This document shows positions 24,335 to 32,079 of a DNA stretch of 44,720 nucleotides, one piece after another (the stretch's first letter is position 1; every line of letters starts with the position of its first letter). The stretch is from positions 1 to 44,720 of the forward strand of contig CAIMLG010000277.1 in assembly GCA_903842235.1 (NCBI GenBank), read 5' to 3'. The notes under the pieces were generated by a model that was given only the letters and a program-made list of their open reading frames with translations, did not search any database and was not told the DNA's origin. Source of the DNA: an uncultured Verrucomicrobia subdivision 3 bacterium. GTDB lineage: Bacteria; Verrucomicrobiota; Verrucomicrobiia; Limisphaerales; UBA11358. The position numbers and the translations under genes are program-made.

Positions 24335-26785
24335 TCAGGCCCGCAGTTCTGCCTTCAAGTTTGTCTTCAACGTTTCCAAAACTTTGCCGTGGGCATTATT
24401 CACGTCCGCTTCCGTCAACGTCTTGTCGGCGGCGCGATAGGTGAACGCGTAAGCCAGGCTCTTTTGCCCGTCCGGCACGGACTTGCCCCGAAACACGTCG
24501 AACAGTTCGACAGATTCCAGATTCGCAGCCTTGGCTTGTTTCACGGCTTGCAACACGGCGTCGTGGGTCACGGCTTCCGGCACCAGCATGGCCACGTCGC
24601 GACGGCTGGACGGGAATTGCGGCAAGGCTTTGAACGCCTTGACCGGATTACGCTTAGCCAGCAGTTGGTCCAGGTTGAATTCCGCCAGGAAAACCGCGTC
24701 GCGGAGGTCGTATTTCTTGGCCAGCGTGGGCAGCAACTGGCCGAGTTCGCCCAGCGGCAGCTTGCCTCCGAGGGTGACGGCGGCGGATTCGAGGAAGAGC
24801 GAAGTGCTTCCCGCGCGCTTGCCGAACTGCGCGCCGCGCAGGCCGAATTGCTCAATGAATTCCTCAACCAGCCCCTTCAGATCGGCGGCGTCAGCCTTCG
24901 CATCGCGGTCATCGCCGCTCCAGAAATTCAGCGCCCGCTGGCCGGTGAGGGTGAGGGCGACGCTGCGATTCTCCTTGGTCTGACCGTTCACGCTGGAGAA
25001 CACCCGGCCGATTTCAAACAGCCCCACATCGTAATTCTTGCGGCTGACATTATGGCGCAGCGAGTGAATCAGGCCGGGCAAGAGGCTGGGCCGGAGCGCA
25101 TCCATGTCGCTGCTCAAAGGATTGGCCAGGGCGATGACTTCTTCGGGCGGATGGCTGCGGATTTCCGCTTTGCCAATCAGAGTCTGGCCTTGGGCCTCAT
25201 TTAAGCCGAGCCCGGTGAGAATGCGCCGGGCCTCGGCAATTTGATCGTAAACGGTGTCAAATTCATTGCTGCCGTGCTCACCCCGCGGCGGCGTGGACGG
25301 AATTTTTTCCACGCCATAGAGCCGGCCGACTTCCTCGATCAAATCTACTTCGCGCTTCAAATCCACGCGCCAGGTGGGCAGGCTGAAGGTGCATTCGCCG
25401 GGCTCCTGATGCGTGACCTTCAGGCCCATGCGGGAGAGGAAGCCGACTTGATCGGCATGGGAGATACCGATGCCCAGCAAGTCTTTGCACTTGGCGAAGT
25501 GTAAGGTGAGCGTCTTGGGCGGGGGAGGGGAGGGATAGCCGTCCACGACGCCGTCCACCAATTGCCCGCCCGCGGTTTCCAAAATCAATTGCGCAGCGCG
25601 CCGGCTCGCCCAGTCGCAGATGCCCACGTCCGCACCGCGTTCAAACCGGTAGCTGGATTCGCTGCGCAAACCGAGCTGCTTGCTGGTGCGGCGGATGTTC
25701 ACCGGCGCAAAATAGGCGCTCTCGATCAGCACATCCACCGTCTGGTCGTTGATCTCCGTGTTCGCGCCGCCCATGACGCCGGCGAGCGCGATGCCTTTCT
25801 GTTCGTCGCCAATCAACAGCATTTCGCTCGTCAACGTGCGCTCCTGATTGTCGAGCGTCTTGAATTTCTCACCGGCCGCGGCGCGGCGGACGACAATGGT
25901 CGGCTTGCCATCCGCGCTCTTGGCAATGAGATGAAAATCAAACGCGTGCAGCGGCTGGCCGCTTTCCATCATCACAAAATTGGTCACGTCCACGACGTTG
26001 CTGATGCTGCGGATGCCGACTTTTTCCAGCGTATCGCGCAACCACGCCGGGCTGGGCCCGATCTTCACGCCCTTGATGACGCGGGCGGTGTAGCGCGGGC
26101 AAAGCTCGGCGTCTTCGATGCGGCTCGCGACCAGTTCGCTGCTCGCGGGGACGCTCGCCTCACCAAGTTTGATTTCGGGAATTCTCAGCGGATTCCCCGT
26201 GAGCGCCGCGATTTCCCGCGCGATGCCGAGGACGCTGTTCAGGTCCGGCCGGTTCGGCGTGACTTCGAGATCATAAACGACATCGCTGCCGCTGCGGCCG
26301 AGATATTCGGCGAAGGGCTGGCCGACCTTGGCGTCCGTGCGCAGGATCAGCAGACCGTCTTCTTTTTTGTGGCCGATGGCTTCGGGATCGAGGAGCAGTT
26401 CCTCGTGCGAACACATCATGCCGTGTGACTCGACGCCGCGAAGCTTGCCGATCTTGATGGTGAACGGATCCTTGTCGCCAGGCTTCATGGGCAGCGACGC
26501 GCCGGGCAGGATGAGCGGCACTTTGTCGCCCGCCTTGAAATTCTGCGCGCCGCAGACGATCTGGCGTTCGCCCGTGCCTTCATTGACGCGGCAGACGGAG
26601 AGCTTGTCGGCGTTGGGATGCTTGTCGCGGGTGACGACCTGCGCCACGACGATGCCCTCGAAGGTGGCGGAAATCTTCTGCACGCCCTCGACTTCGAGAC
26701 CGAGCAGGGTGAGCCGCTCTGTCAATTCCTCGGACGACCAGTTGAAATCAACGTATTGTTTGAGCCAGTTAAGGGTGACTTTCAT
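24335..26785 (-). CDS. pheT: phenylalanyl-tRNA synthetase beta subunit
   Basis: The 816-residue subunit, of normal size for bacterial PheT, forms an alpha2-beta2 enzyme that charges tRNA-Phe. Domains in order: N-terminal B1 (MKVTLNWLKQYVDF), tRNA-binding OB fold at about 40-150 (VVAQVVTRDKHPNADKLSVCRVN, IVCGAQNFKAGDKVPLILPG), B3/B4 editing core (EVTPNRPDLNSVLGIAREIAAL, TNFVMMESGQPLHAFD), B5, catalytic-like B6/B7 (RPSLLPGLIHSLRHN), and C-terminal ferredoxin-fold anticodon-binding FDX-ACB (PQFPSSRRDVAMLVPE). A GC-rich interspersed repeat encodes ASVPASSE near residues 209-216. It is last in the rpmI-rplT-pheS-pheT run, after a small chimeric gene. Confidence 0.97.
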   Translation of the reverse strand: MKVTLNWLKQYVDFNWSSEELTERLTLLGLEVEGVQKISATFEGIVVAQVVTRDKHPNADKLSVCRVNEGTGERQIVCGAQNFKAGDKVPLILPGASLPMKPGDKDPFTIKIGKLRGVESHGMMCSHEELLLDPEAIGHKKEDGLLILRTDAKVGQPFAEYLGRSGSDVVYDLEVTPNRPDLNSVLGIAREIAALTGNPLRIPEIKLGEASVPASSELVASRIEDAELCPRYTARVIKGVKIGPSPAWLRDTLEKVGIRSISNVVDVTNFVMMESGQPLHAFDFHLIAKSADGKPTIVVRRAAAGEKFKTLDNQERTLTSEMLLIGDEQKGIALAGVMGGANTEINDQTVDVLIESAYFAPVNIRRTSKQLGLRSESSYRFERGADVGICDWASRRAAQLILETAGGQLVDGVVDGYPSPPPPKTLTLHFAKCKDLLGIGISHADQVGFLSRMGLKVTHQEPGECTFSLPTWRVDLKREVDLIEEVGRLYGVEKIPSTPPRGEHGSNEFDTVYDQIAEARRILTGLGLNEAQGQTLIGKAEIRSHPPEEVIALANPLSSDMDALRPSLLPGLIHSLRHNVSRKNYDVGLFEIGRVFSSVNGQTKENRSVALTLTGQRALNFWSGDDRDAKADAADLKGLVEEFIEQFGLRGAQFGKRAGSTSLFLESAAVTLGGKLPLGELGQLLPTLAKKYDLRDAVFLAEFNLDQLLAKRNPVKAFKALPQFPSSRRDVAMLVPEAVTHDAVLQAVKQAKAANLESVELFDVFRGKSVPDGQKSLAYAFTYRAADKTLTEADVNNAHGKVLETLKTNLKAELRA
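26141..26164 (-). repeat. GC-rich interspersed repeat copy 2 (in pheT)
   Basis: The 19-mer GCTCGCGGGGACGCTCGCC (26141-26159, plus strand) is identical to the copy in pabB. Here it is read on the opposite strand and encodes ASVPASS in PheT, so the same DNA word is tolerated in different frames of different genes. Confidence 0.8.
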
Positions 26786-26817
26786 TTGCTGAAATTTCTT
26801 TTAGTTCGAATGCCGGA

Positions 26818-26893
26818 TTACAATTGTTTCAAGAACCGCGCGTCATCTTCGTGGAAGAGGGGGATGTCGTTGCTGCCGTTGCGGACCATGGCG
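26818..26893 (-). repeat. diverged duplication of the pheS 3' end
   Basis: 76 bp matching 27113-27188 with 12 differences and no gaps by hand alignment, in the same orientation and frame, ending both genes at the stop codon. It is offset by 295 bp. Confidence 0.85.
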
Positions 26894-27105
26894 GTATCAA
26901 GCTGGCCGCGTTGACCATAGAGTTGTTGGAAAAGCTGGCGTTTGAATTCTTCCGGCGCAAGCCCGGCGGGCAGCGAGGCCAGCGCCATTTCACGCGCGGC
27001 TTCAAATGAACTCACTCCCATTATAAAGTATTCTTCCCCAGAGCGCGCCATAATCTTTTGCCGGAAAAGGTCAGCAATTTCTGGTGAAATGTCAGGCATG
27101 TTCAA
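26818..27105 (-). CDS. small conserved-type hypothetical protein with a PheS-derived C-terminal tail
   Basis: The 95-residue protein lies between pheS (7 bp upstream) and pheT (32 bp downstream). Residues 1-70 (ISPEIADLFRQKIMARSGEE, FIMGVSSFEAAREMALASLP, FKRQLFQQLYG) resemble small hypothetical proteins I associate with the pattern RSxEExxxMGxxMFDxAR; function unknown. The last 24 residues (AMVRNGSNDIPLF, HEDDARFLKQL) align with the PheS C-terminus (AMLRYGINDIRLF, YENDVRFLKQF). The underlying 76 bp (26818-26893) is about 84% identical to 27113-27188. The gene therefore looks like a small ORF fused to a duplicated pheS 3' end. ATG 27105 gives MNMPDISPEI. Confidence 0.75.
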   Translation of the reverse strand: MNMPDISPEIADLFRQKIMARSGEEYFIMGVSSFEAAREMALASLPAGLAPEEFKRQLFQQLYGQRGQLDTAMVRNGSNDIPLFHEDDARFLKQL

Positions 27106-27112
27106 TGCAATG

Positions 27113-28180
27113 TTAAAACTGTTTCAAGAACCGCACGTCGTTTTCGTAGAAGAGGCGGATATCATTGATGCCGTAGCGGAGCATGGCGATGCGTTCGATG
27201 CCGAAGCCGAACGCCCAGCCGGTCCAGACGGCGGGATCGTAGCCAACGGTCTCGAACACCTGCGGATGCACCATGCCGCAACCGGCGATCTCCAGCCAGT
27301 CCTTGCCCATCTTCTTGACGAGCGCGTTGGTGAAGTCAATCTCATAGCTTGGCTCGGTGTAGCTGAAATAGTGCGGGCGGAACCGAATCTTCACGTCGCT
27401 GCCCATGAGTTCGCGGAAGACGAATTCCACCGTGCCCTTGAGGTCGCCGACGGTGACGTTCTTGTCCACGTAAAGCCCCTCGATCTGGTGAAAGGTGGGA
27501 TTATGCGTGGCATCGGCGTTGTCGCGGCGATATACGCGTCCCGGCACGATGATGCGCACGGGCGGCGGCTGTTTTTCCATCACGCGGATTTGGACGGAAC
27601 TGGTATGAGTCCGCAATAATGAGGAACGTCCGCCCTCGCCCGCCATTGCCGCTGTCGCTGCTTCCCCAGGAGAGGGAGAAACTGCTCCCGCGTTGGTTGC
27701 AATATAAAAAGTGTCTTGGCTGTCACGCGCCGGGTGATCTGCCGGAGTATTCAGCGCATCGAAGCAATGATACTCGTCCTCGATCTCTGGTCCATCAGCG
27801 ACGGCGAAGCCGATCTTGCGGAACGCGCGGACGATGTCGTCGGTCACTTGGGTGAGCGGATGCAATTTGCCCAGCGTGCGGCGGCGTCCGGGCGCGGTGA
27901 AGTCGGTCGGTTCCTTCGGCAGGGCGGCTTTCAGCTCCAAGGCTTCGCGGCATGCGCCAAGGGCGGCTTCGAGCTCCACTTTGGCAGCGTTGATGAGTTT
28001 GCCGGCGGCGGGCTTTTCTTCCTTGGAGAGCGTGCCGAGCTGTTTCATTAGCGCGGTGAACTTGCCGTTTGGCCCGATCCAGGCGCCTTTGGTCTGTTCC
28101 AAGGCGGCGAGGTCGGCGGCGTTTTTAAACTCGGTCAAGGCCGTCTGTTTCAGTGGCTCAATATCGTTCAGAAATCCCAT
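27113..28180 (-). CDS. pheS: phenylalanyl-tRNA synthetase alpha subunit
   Basis: The 355-residue catalytic subunit has an N-terminal coiled coil (about 1-85), then HPLTQVTDDIVRAFRKIGF, GPEIEDEYHCFDALNTPADHPARDSQDTFY, motif 2 LLRTHTSSVQIR and VPGRVYRRDNADATHNPTFHQIEGLYVD, and motif 3 GWAFGFGIERIAMLRYGINDIR. I used ATG 28180 (MGFLNDIEPLKQ); the longer frame to 28402 would overlap rplT. Between DTFY (156-159) and LLRTHTS there is a ~25-residue Ala/Gly/Ser-rich insertion (163-187, NAGAVSPSPGEAATAAMAGE) absent from the usual family sequence. It is probably an in-frame repeat insertion in a surface loop near the active site entrance. Confidence 0.96.
   Translation of the reverse strand: MGFLNDIEPLKQTALTEFKNAADLAALEQTKGAWIGPNGKFTALMKQLGTLSKEEKPAAGKLINAAKVELEAALGACREALELKAALPKEPTDFTAPGRRRTLGKLHPLTQVTDDIVRAFRKIGFAVADGPEIEDEYHCFDALNTPADHPARDSQDTFYIATNAGAVSPSPGEAATAAMAGEGGRSSLLRTHTSSVQIRVMEKQPPPVRIIVPGRVYRRDNADATHNPTFHQIEGLYVDKNVTVGDLKGTVEFVFRELMGSDVKIRFRPHYFSYTEPSYEIDFTNALVKKMGKDWLEIAGCGMVHPQVFETVGYDPAVWTGWAFGFGIERIAMLRYGINDIRLFYENDVRFLKQF
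27620..27694 (-). repeat. in-frame insertion in pheS resembling an interspersed repeat
   Basis: The DNA encoding residues ~163-187 of PheS has the TCTCCCTCTCC...GGGCGAGGG character of GC-rich intergenic repeats and codes a low-complexity Ala/Gly/Pro/Ser stretch. Family PheS proteins go almost directly from DTFY to LLRTHTS. No second copy is in the window. Confidence 0.6.
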
Positions 28181-28220
28181 AGATTTGAGGGGTAAGGATA
28201 GCGGATGGCGGGTGGAAGAA

Positions 28221-28253
28221 AAGAAAAACGGGCGACCATCGCTGGTCGCCCGT
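28221..28253 (-). terminator. intrinsic terminator after rplT
   Basis: ACGGGCGACCA (28228-28238) pairs with TGGTCGCCCGT (28243-28253) around TCGC. On the minus strand it is followed by TTTTTCTTTTCTT. It separates rpmI-rplT from pheS, whose ATG lies about 40 bp further. Confidence 0.88.
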
Positions 28254-28275
28254 CGAGAAGGATTTATTAAATCGC

Positions 28276-28659
28276 TTACGCCTTGGCCAGCGTCGCGCCG
28301 GGCTTGGACTTCAGTGCGTTCTTGGCGATGTTCACGATTTCGAGGAACGCGGCATTGTCGGTCGCCGCGAGATCGGAAATGATCTTGCGATCTAATTCGC
28401 ACTTGGCCGCGATCAAGCCCTCAATGAGCCGGCTGTAGGTGATGCCGGCCACGCGGGCGGCGGCGTTGATGCGCGCCTGCCAGAGATAGCGGTAGTTGCG
28501 CTTCTTGGTGCGGCGGTCCCGGTAGGCGTAAACCCGGCCGTGATCCACGGCATCGGACGCATAGCGGTAGAGTTTGGAACGTTTGAGCCGGAAGCCTTTG
28601 GCGGCTGTCAGCATTCTTCCACGACGTTTGCGGGAAGCGGGGGAGTTGGTAACGCGCAT
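28276..28659 (-). CDS. rplT: 50S ribosomal protein L20
   Basis: The 127-residue rRNA-binding protein has all family hallmarks: the basic N-terminus MRVTNSPASRKRRGRML, AAKGFRLKRSKLYRYASDAV, RRTKKRNYRYLWQARINAAAR and the C-terminal LIEGLIAAKCELDRKIISDLA domain. L20 is needed early in large-subunit assembly and in many bacteria represses its own rpmI-rplT mRNA. It is 31 bp after rpmI. Confidence 0.98.
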   Translation of the reverse strand: MRVTNSPASRKRRGRMLTAAKGFRLKRSKLYRYASDAVDHGRVYAYRDRRTKKRNYRYLWQARINAAARVAGITYSRLIEGLIAAKCELDRKIISDLAATDNAAFLEIVNIAKNALKSKPGATLAKA

Positions 28660-28690
28660 TGTAGTTCGGTGTTAAATGGGGTCGGTTAAA

Positions 28691-28906
28691 TCAGCCGCGG
28701 TGGCTGAAAGGCAGGCTCTGGGTGATGCGGTATAGGTCGGTTTTGTCCACGACCTGCGCTTTGCCGAGCCGGCGCAGGCGTTTGGCATTTTTGGATTGGG
28801 CCAGATGGCGGCGGCCGGCCGGAAAGCGGATGGCTTTGCCGGTGGCGGTGATTTTAAACCGCTTGGCCACGGATTTTTTGGTCTTGATACCTTTGGGGCG
28901 TCGCAT
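28691..28906 (-). CDS. rpmI: 50S ribosomal protein L35
   Basis: This 71-residue basic protein has the family pattern KTKKSVAKRFKITATGKAIRF and RRHLAQSKNAKRLRRLGKAQVV. It is usually cotranscribed with infC and rplT; here infC is absent and skp/bamA lie upstream. The ATG is 15 bp after the terminator-like hairpin that follows skp. Confidence 0.97.
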   Translation of the reverse strand: MRRPKGIKTKKSVAKRFKITATGKAIRFPAGRRHLAQSKNAKRLRRLGKAQVVDKTDLYRITQSLPFSHRG

Positions 28907-28920
28907 AAATCAATTTGTTA

Positions 28921-28991
28921 ATAAAAAGAGCGCGAAATTTACTGATTCGCGCCCGGTGGAGCAAGCAGCAAATTCAGTTAAAACGCTGCTT
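28921..28991 (-). terminator. tandem hairpins between skp and rpmI (terminator or leader attenuator)
   Basis: Reading the minus strand, AAGCAGC (28991-28985) pairs with GCTGCTT (28969-28963), overlapping the skp stop codon. GCGCGAA (28952-28946) then pairs with TTCGCGC (28936-28930), followed by a TCTTTTTATT run. The second is a good intrinsic terminator, yet rpmI starts only 15 bp after the T-run. That leaves no room for a separate promoter, so it may work as an attenuator for the L35-L20 genes. Confidence 0.75.
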
Positions 28992-29601
28992 ACGGCAGGT
29001 TGGTGCTGAGATTGAGGGGCATGAGGGCGGGCTTGACGACGTCGATGGGCGCGCCGGCATTGAGCTGGGTCAGCACCGAATCAGTGATGTCCGTGCTGCC
29101 GTCATTGAAGACAAGCACTTCAATGGCAGCGCTATTCATAACCATGGCATAGCCCCCCGTTTTTGCCTTGTCCGCAATCGCCTTGCGGATTTCGACGATC
29201 AAATTGCTGCTCATGCGCTGGCTCTGATCGGCGAGCTGGGTCTCGGCCTGGCGCTGAAACTGATCCAGGGCACCTTTCAATTTATTGAGTTCATTGGCCT
29301 TGTCCGCGGCGGTCTGTTTGCGCTTGTCGCGTTCGTCCGCCGAGAGGGCCTGATCGGCGGCCTGATCCAGCAGCTGTTTGTATTCGACCTGGCCTTTTGC
29401 AAAGTCTTCGGACATGTCTTTTACTTCCTTGCGCAGGTCGGCTTTACGGATTTCGAGGGCCGCCTGGGACTGCTTGGTTTTCCAAAAGCCATCGAACAAT
29501 TTTTTCATGTCCACACTGGCCACCTTGGTTTGCGCGCTGGCGGAGAAGGTTGTCGTCGCCAGCAACGCGACGGTCAGGACCAGTAGTAGTAATTTTTTCA
29601 T
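28990..29601 (-). CDS. skp: OmpH/Skp family periplasmic chaperone
   Basis: The 203-residue protein has a signal peptide (MKKLLLLVLTVALLATTTFSASA) and then KVASVDMKKLFDGFWKTKQSQAAL, as in Skp. A long charged coiled-coil segment (about 50-130) corresponds to the tentacle helices, and a small C-terminal domain follows (LIVEIRKAIADKAKTGGYAMVMN). Skp holds unfolded outer-membrane proteins in the periplasm. It lies 69 bp after bamA, the standard pairing. The tail of about 45 residues is longer than in E. coli. Confidence 0.92.
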   Translation of the reverse strand: MKKLLLLVLTVALLATTTFSASAQTKVASVDMKKLFDGFWKTKQSQAALEIRKADLRKEVKDMSEDFAKGQVEYKQLLDQAADQALSADERDKRKQTAADKANELNKLKGALDQFQRQAETQLADQSQRMSSNLIVEIRKAIADKAKTGGYAMVMNSAAIEVLVFNDGSTDITDSVLTQLNAGAPIDVVKPALMPLNLSTNLP

Positions 29602-29670
29602 GAGTCATTAAGAAAGCAGATTTTTTCGGTCGCGCCAGCATAAAATGCCGGGGCAAAAACCGGATTGAGT

Positions 29671-32076
29671 CTAGAAGGGGCGTTCGTAGCCTACGCCGAA
29701 TTGGAATTGGCTGCCGCCGTTGTTATAGCTGTCGTGGGTGATGGGGATGCCGTAGTCAAGCCGGAGTGGTCCGAGGTGCGGAATGTTCAGCCGCAGGCCA
29801 AAGCCCCAGTTGTCATTGTAGGCCGAGGAAAAGCTGTAGGGATCAGCCGCCACGGCCCCAATGTCGTAAAACATGGCGAAGCGCAGGCTGACGCCGCCGT
29901 CCTTTTCAAAGATGGGCAGGCTGTATTCCACGGAGCCAAACCAGTAGGTGTCGCCGCCAATCGGCTCGTCGGAGAATGGGTCGGTTTGGCGCGGCGAGAC
30001 GTTGCGGAATTTATAGCCGCGCATCGAGTAGAGGCCGCCCAAATAAAAGCGGTCGTAGAACGGCACATCGCCGCCGCTCACGGTGTCGGCTACGCCGGCG
30101 CGGCCACCGGCTTCAATGACGTGGCCTTTGAACAGGCCGGGGAAATACCACGAGGAGGTGGCTTCCAGTTTATAGAAATTCTTGTCGCCGGCGGAAAATT
30201 CGCCGGAAAGCACGCTCCGCTGACCGTGGTTGGGCAGCTGGGTGCTGTTGCGCGTGTCGTAGGCAAGCGAGCCGCCGAGGCGTTGATAAAAATGATCGCC
30301 GGCCTCGTCGCTAATGGCGAAGGGGATGGGAACGCCGTTGGTGGGGTTCAGCGAAATGCCGACCTGTTCCGCCGTATAGTTGAGGCTGCCGATGAGAAAA
30401 TCGCTGCCGAGGGCGCGGGTGAGGCTGATTTTGGCCCCGGTGCGGGTTTCGTCGTAGAGGTTATTGGGACTTTCGTAATTGAGTTGGTGGCGGTAGAGAT
30501 CCACGCCCAAGGAAAGTTTGCGGTTCAAGAACCACGGCTCCACAAATGAAATTTCGTAGTCCTGACGTTTGGTGCCGAGCTGGAGACGCACGCGAATCTT
30601 CTGGCCGCCGCCGGTGAAATAGGGTGGGTGCAGCAGGTCGAAATTGGCCTGCGTCACTTCCGCGTAGCCGACGAGCGCATCCACGGAGCTGAATCCGGCT
30701 CCGACGGTGAAGTTGCCGGTATTCTGTTCCTCGACATTGACGATCAGGTTTTTCCGGCCGGGAATTGGCGGTTCGGTGGGCTCGGGGCGCAGGTCCACCT
30801 TGCTGAAATATTGCAGACCTTCAAGGCGTTGCTTGCTCACCTTCACGCGCACCATGTCGAGCACGTCGCCGGGGGAGATGGCGAGTTCGCGGCGGAGGAC
30901 TTTATCCTTGGTTTTCAGATTGCCGCGGATTTCGATTTTCTGGGTGTAGGATTTCTGGCTTTCTTCGATCTGGAATTGCAGATCCATGGTGCCGTTTTCC
31001 AAGTTGGGCACGCGCAGCACGCGCAACGCCTGGCCTTCGGCGATTTCCAGATAGCCCTTGCTGCCGTAGAGATCCTCGATGGCTTCGGTGTCTTTGGCCA
31101 GGCCGTCGGGGGTGAACACATCGCCGGCATCCATCGGCAGGGCGTGGGGGCCGAGCTTGGCCTTGGAATGTTTGTAGGCATGCACAGTCTGCAAGCCGGC
31201 GAGAATTTCCGCGTCGGTGAAAATTTTGTTGCCGGTGATGCTGACCGCGCCAACTTTATATTGCCGGCCTTCATAAACGTAAAATTGCACGTTCAGGCTG
31301 TTGGTGGTCGGGTGTTCGAGCTTGGTGTCCCGCACTTCAAAATCTAGATAGCCGTGGTTCCGGTAAAAGTTGCTCAACCGGTCGCGGTCGCCGTCAAATT
31401 CTTCCTGCTTGAAGTAGCCGCTGCCGGTGAGCCAGGAAAACGCCCAGCGCCGCATGGTCTTGACCTCGGAACGCAGTTCCTTTTGGGGAAAGGCGGTGGC
31501 GCCGGGGAATTGCACGTCCGTGATCTTGACCTTGGGGCTTTCCTCGATCTGAAACGTAACGCTGCCGTGCCCGGTCACTTCCTCGATATTGAGGACATAT
31601 TTCACCTTGGTATCGGTGTAGCCGTAGTTTTCGTAGACCTTTTTGATCTCCTGCACGATGGAGAACAGCTTCTGCTCGTCCAGCGGCTCGCCGGCCTTGA
31701 CGGTGATTTTTTTCTTCAGCTTCGAATCGCTTAGCTTGCGATTGCCTTCGAGTTTGATGTCGGTGATTCGCGGGCGAACCTGGATGATGTAGGTCAGCAT
31801 CACGTTGCCGTCGGCCGACTGATCTACCGCGACCCGGATGTTGTAGAACTGCCCCGTGCCGTAGAGGGCATGCACGTCATCCTGCGTCAGTCCGGGCAGG
31901 TAGGTCGCGCCGTCCTTGAGCTTGATGTTGGAGCGGATGTAGTCTTCGCTGACCGTCGCGGGCCCGATGAACTTGATGGCCACGTGCTCAATTTTCGGTC
32001 CCGTGCTCTGGGCCCACGCGGCGGTCGCGCAGCCCAGGATCATGGTCACTCCCAAAGGTCGAAGGATGGATTTCAT
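29671..32076 (-). CDS. bamA: outer-membrane protein assembly factor BamA
   Basis: The 801-residue protein begins with a signal peptide (about 1-22, cleavage after AWA) and POTRA repeats covering about 25-430 (VRPRITDIKLEGNRKLSDSKL, VKITDVQFPGATAFPQKEL, KVGAVSITGNKIFTDAEIL, KIEIRGNLKTKDKVLRRELAISPGD). A 16-strand beta-barrel of the Omp85 type follows, with GGLYSMRGYKFRNVSPR (VRGF-type loop 6 motif), and the sequence ends GVGYERPF with the terminal aromatic signal. It inserts beta-barrel proteins into the outer membrane. Its ATG is 3 bp after the dnaB stop, so the two genes are probably cotranscribed. Confidence 0.96.
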   Translation of the reverse strand: MKSILRPLGVTMILGCATAAWAQSTGPKIEHVAIKFIGPATVSEDYIRSNIKLKDGATYLPGLTQDDVHALYGTGQFYNIRVAVDQSADGNVMLTYIIQVRPRITDIKLEGNRKLSDSKLKKKITVKAGEPLDEQKLFSIVQEIKKVYENYGYTDTKVKYVLNIEEVTGHGSVTFQIEESPKVKITDVQFPGATAFPQKELRSEVKTMRRWAFSWLTGSGYFKQEEFDGDRDRLSNFYRNHGYLDFEVRDTKLEHPTTNSLNVQFYVYEGRQYKVGAVSITGNKIFTDAEILAGLQTVHAYKHSKAKLGPHALPMDAGDVFTPDGLAKDTEAIEDLYGSKGYLEIAEGQALRVLRVPNLENGTMDLQFQIEESQKSYTQKIEIRGNLKTKDKVLRRELAISPGDVLDMVRVKVSKQRLEGLQYFSKVDLRPEPTEPPIPGRKNLIVNVEEQNTGNFTVGAGFSSVDALVGYAEVTQANFDLLHPPYFTGGGQKIRVRLQLGTKRQDYEISFVEPWFLNRKLSLGVDLYRHQLNYESPNNLYDETRTGAKISLTRALGSDFLIGSLNYTAEQVGISLNPTNGVPIPFAISDEAGDHFYQRLGGSLAYDTRNSTQLPNHGQRSVLSGEFSAGDKNFYKLEATSSWYFPGLFKGHVIEAGGRAGVADTVSGGDVPFYDRFYLGGLYSMRGYKFRNVSPRQTDPFSDEPIGGDTYWFGSVEYSLPIFEKDGGVSLRFAMFYDIGAVAADPYSFSSAYNDNWGFGLRLNIPHLGPLRLDYGIPITHDSYNNGGSQFQFGVGYERPF

Positions 32077-32079
32077 TGT

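Noticed and set aside
28181-28402. longer PheS start at 28402
   Set aside because: It would overlap rplT and the terminator hairpin; the ATG at 28180 gives a normal-length protein.
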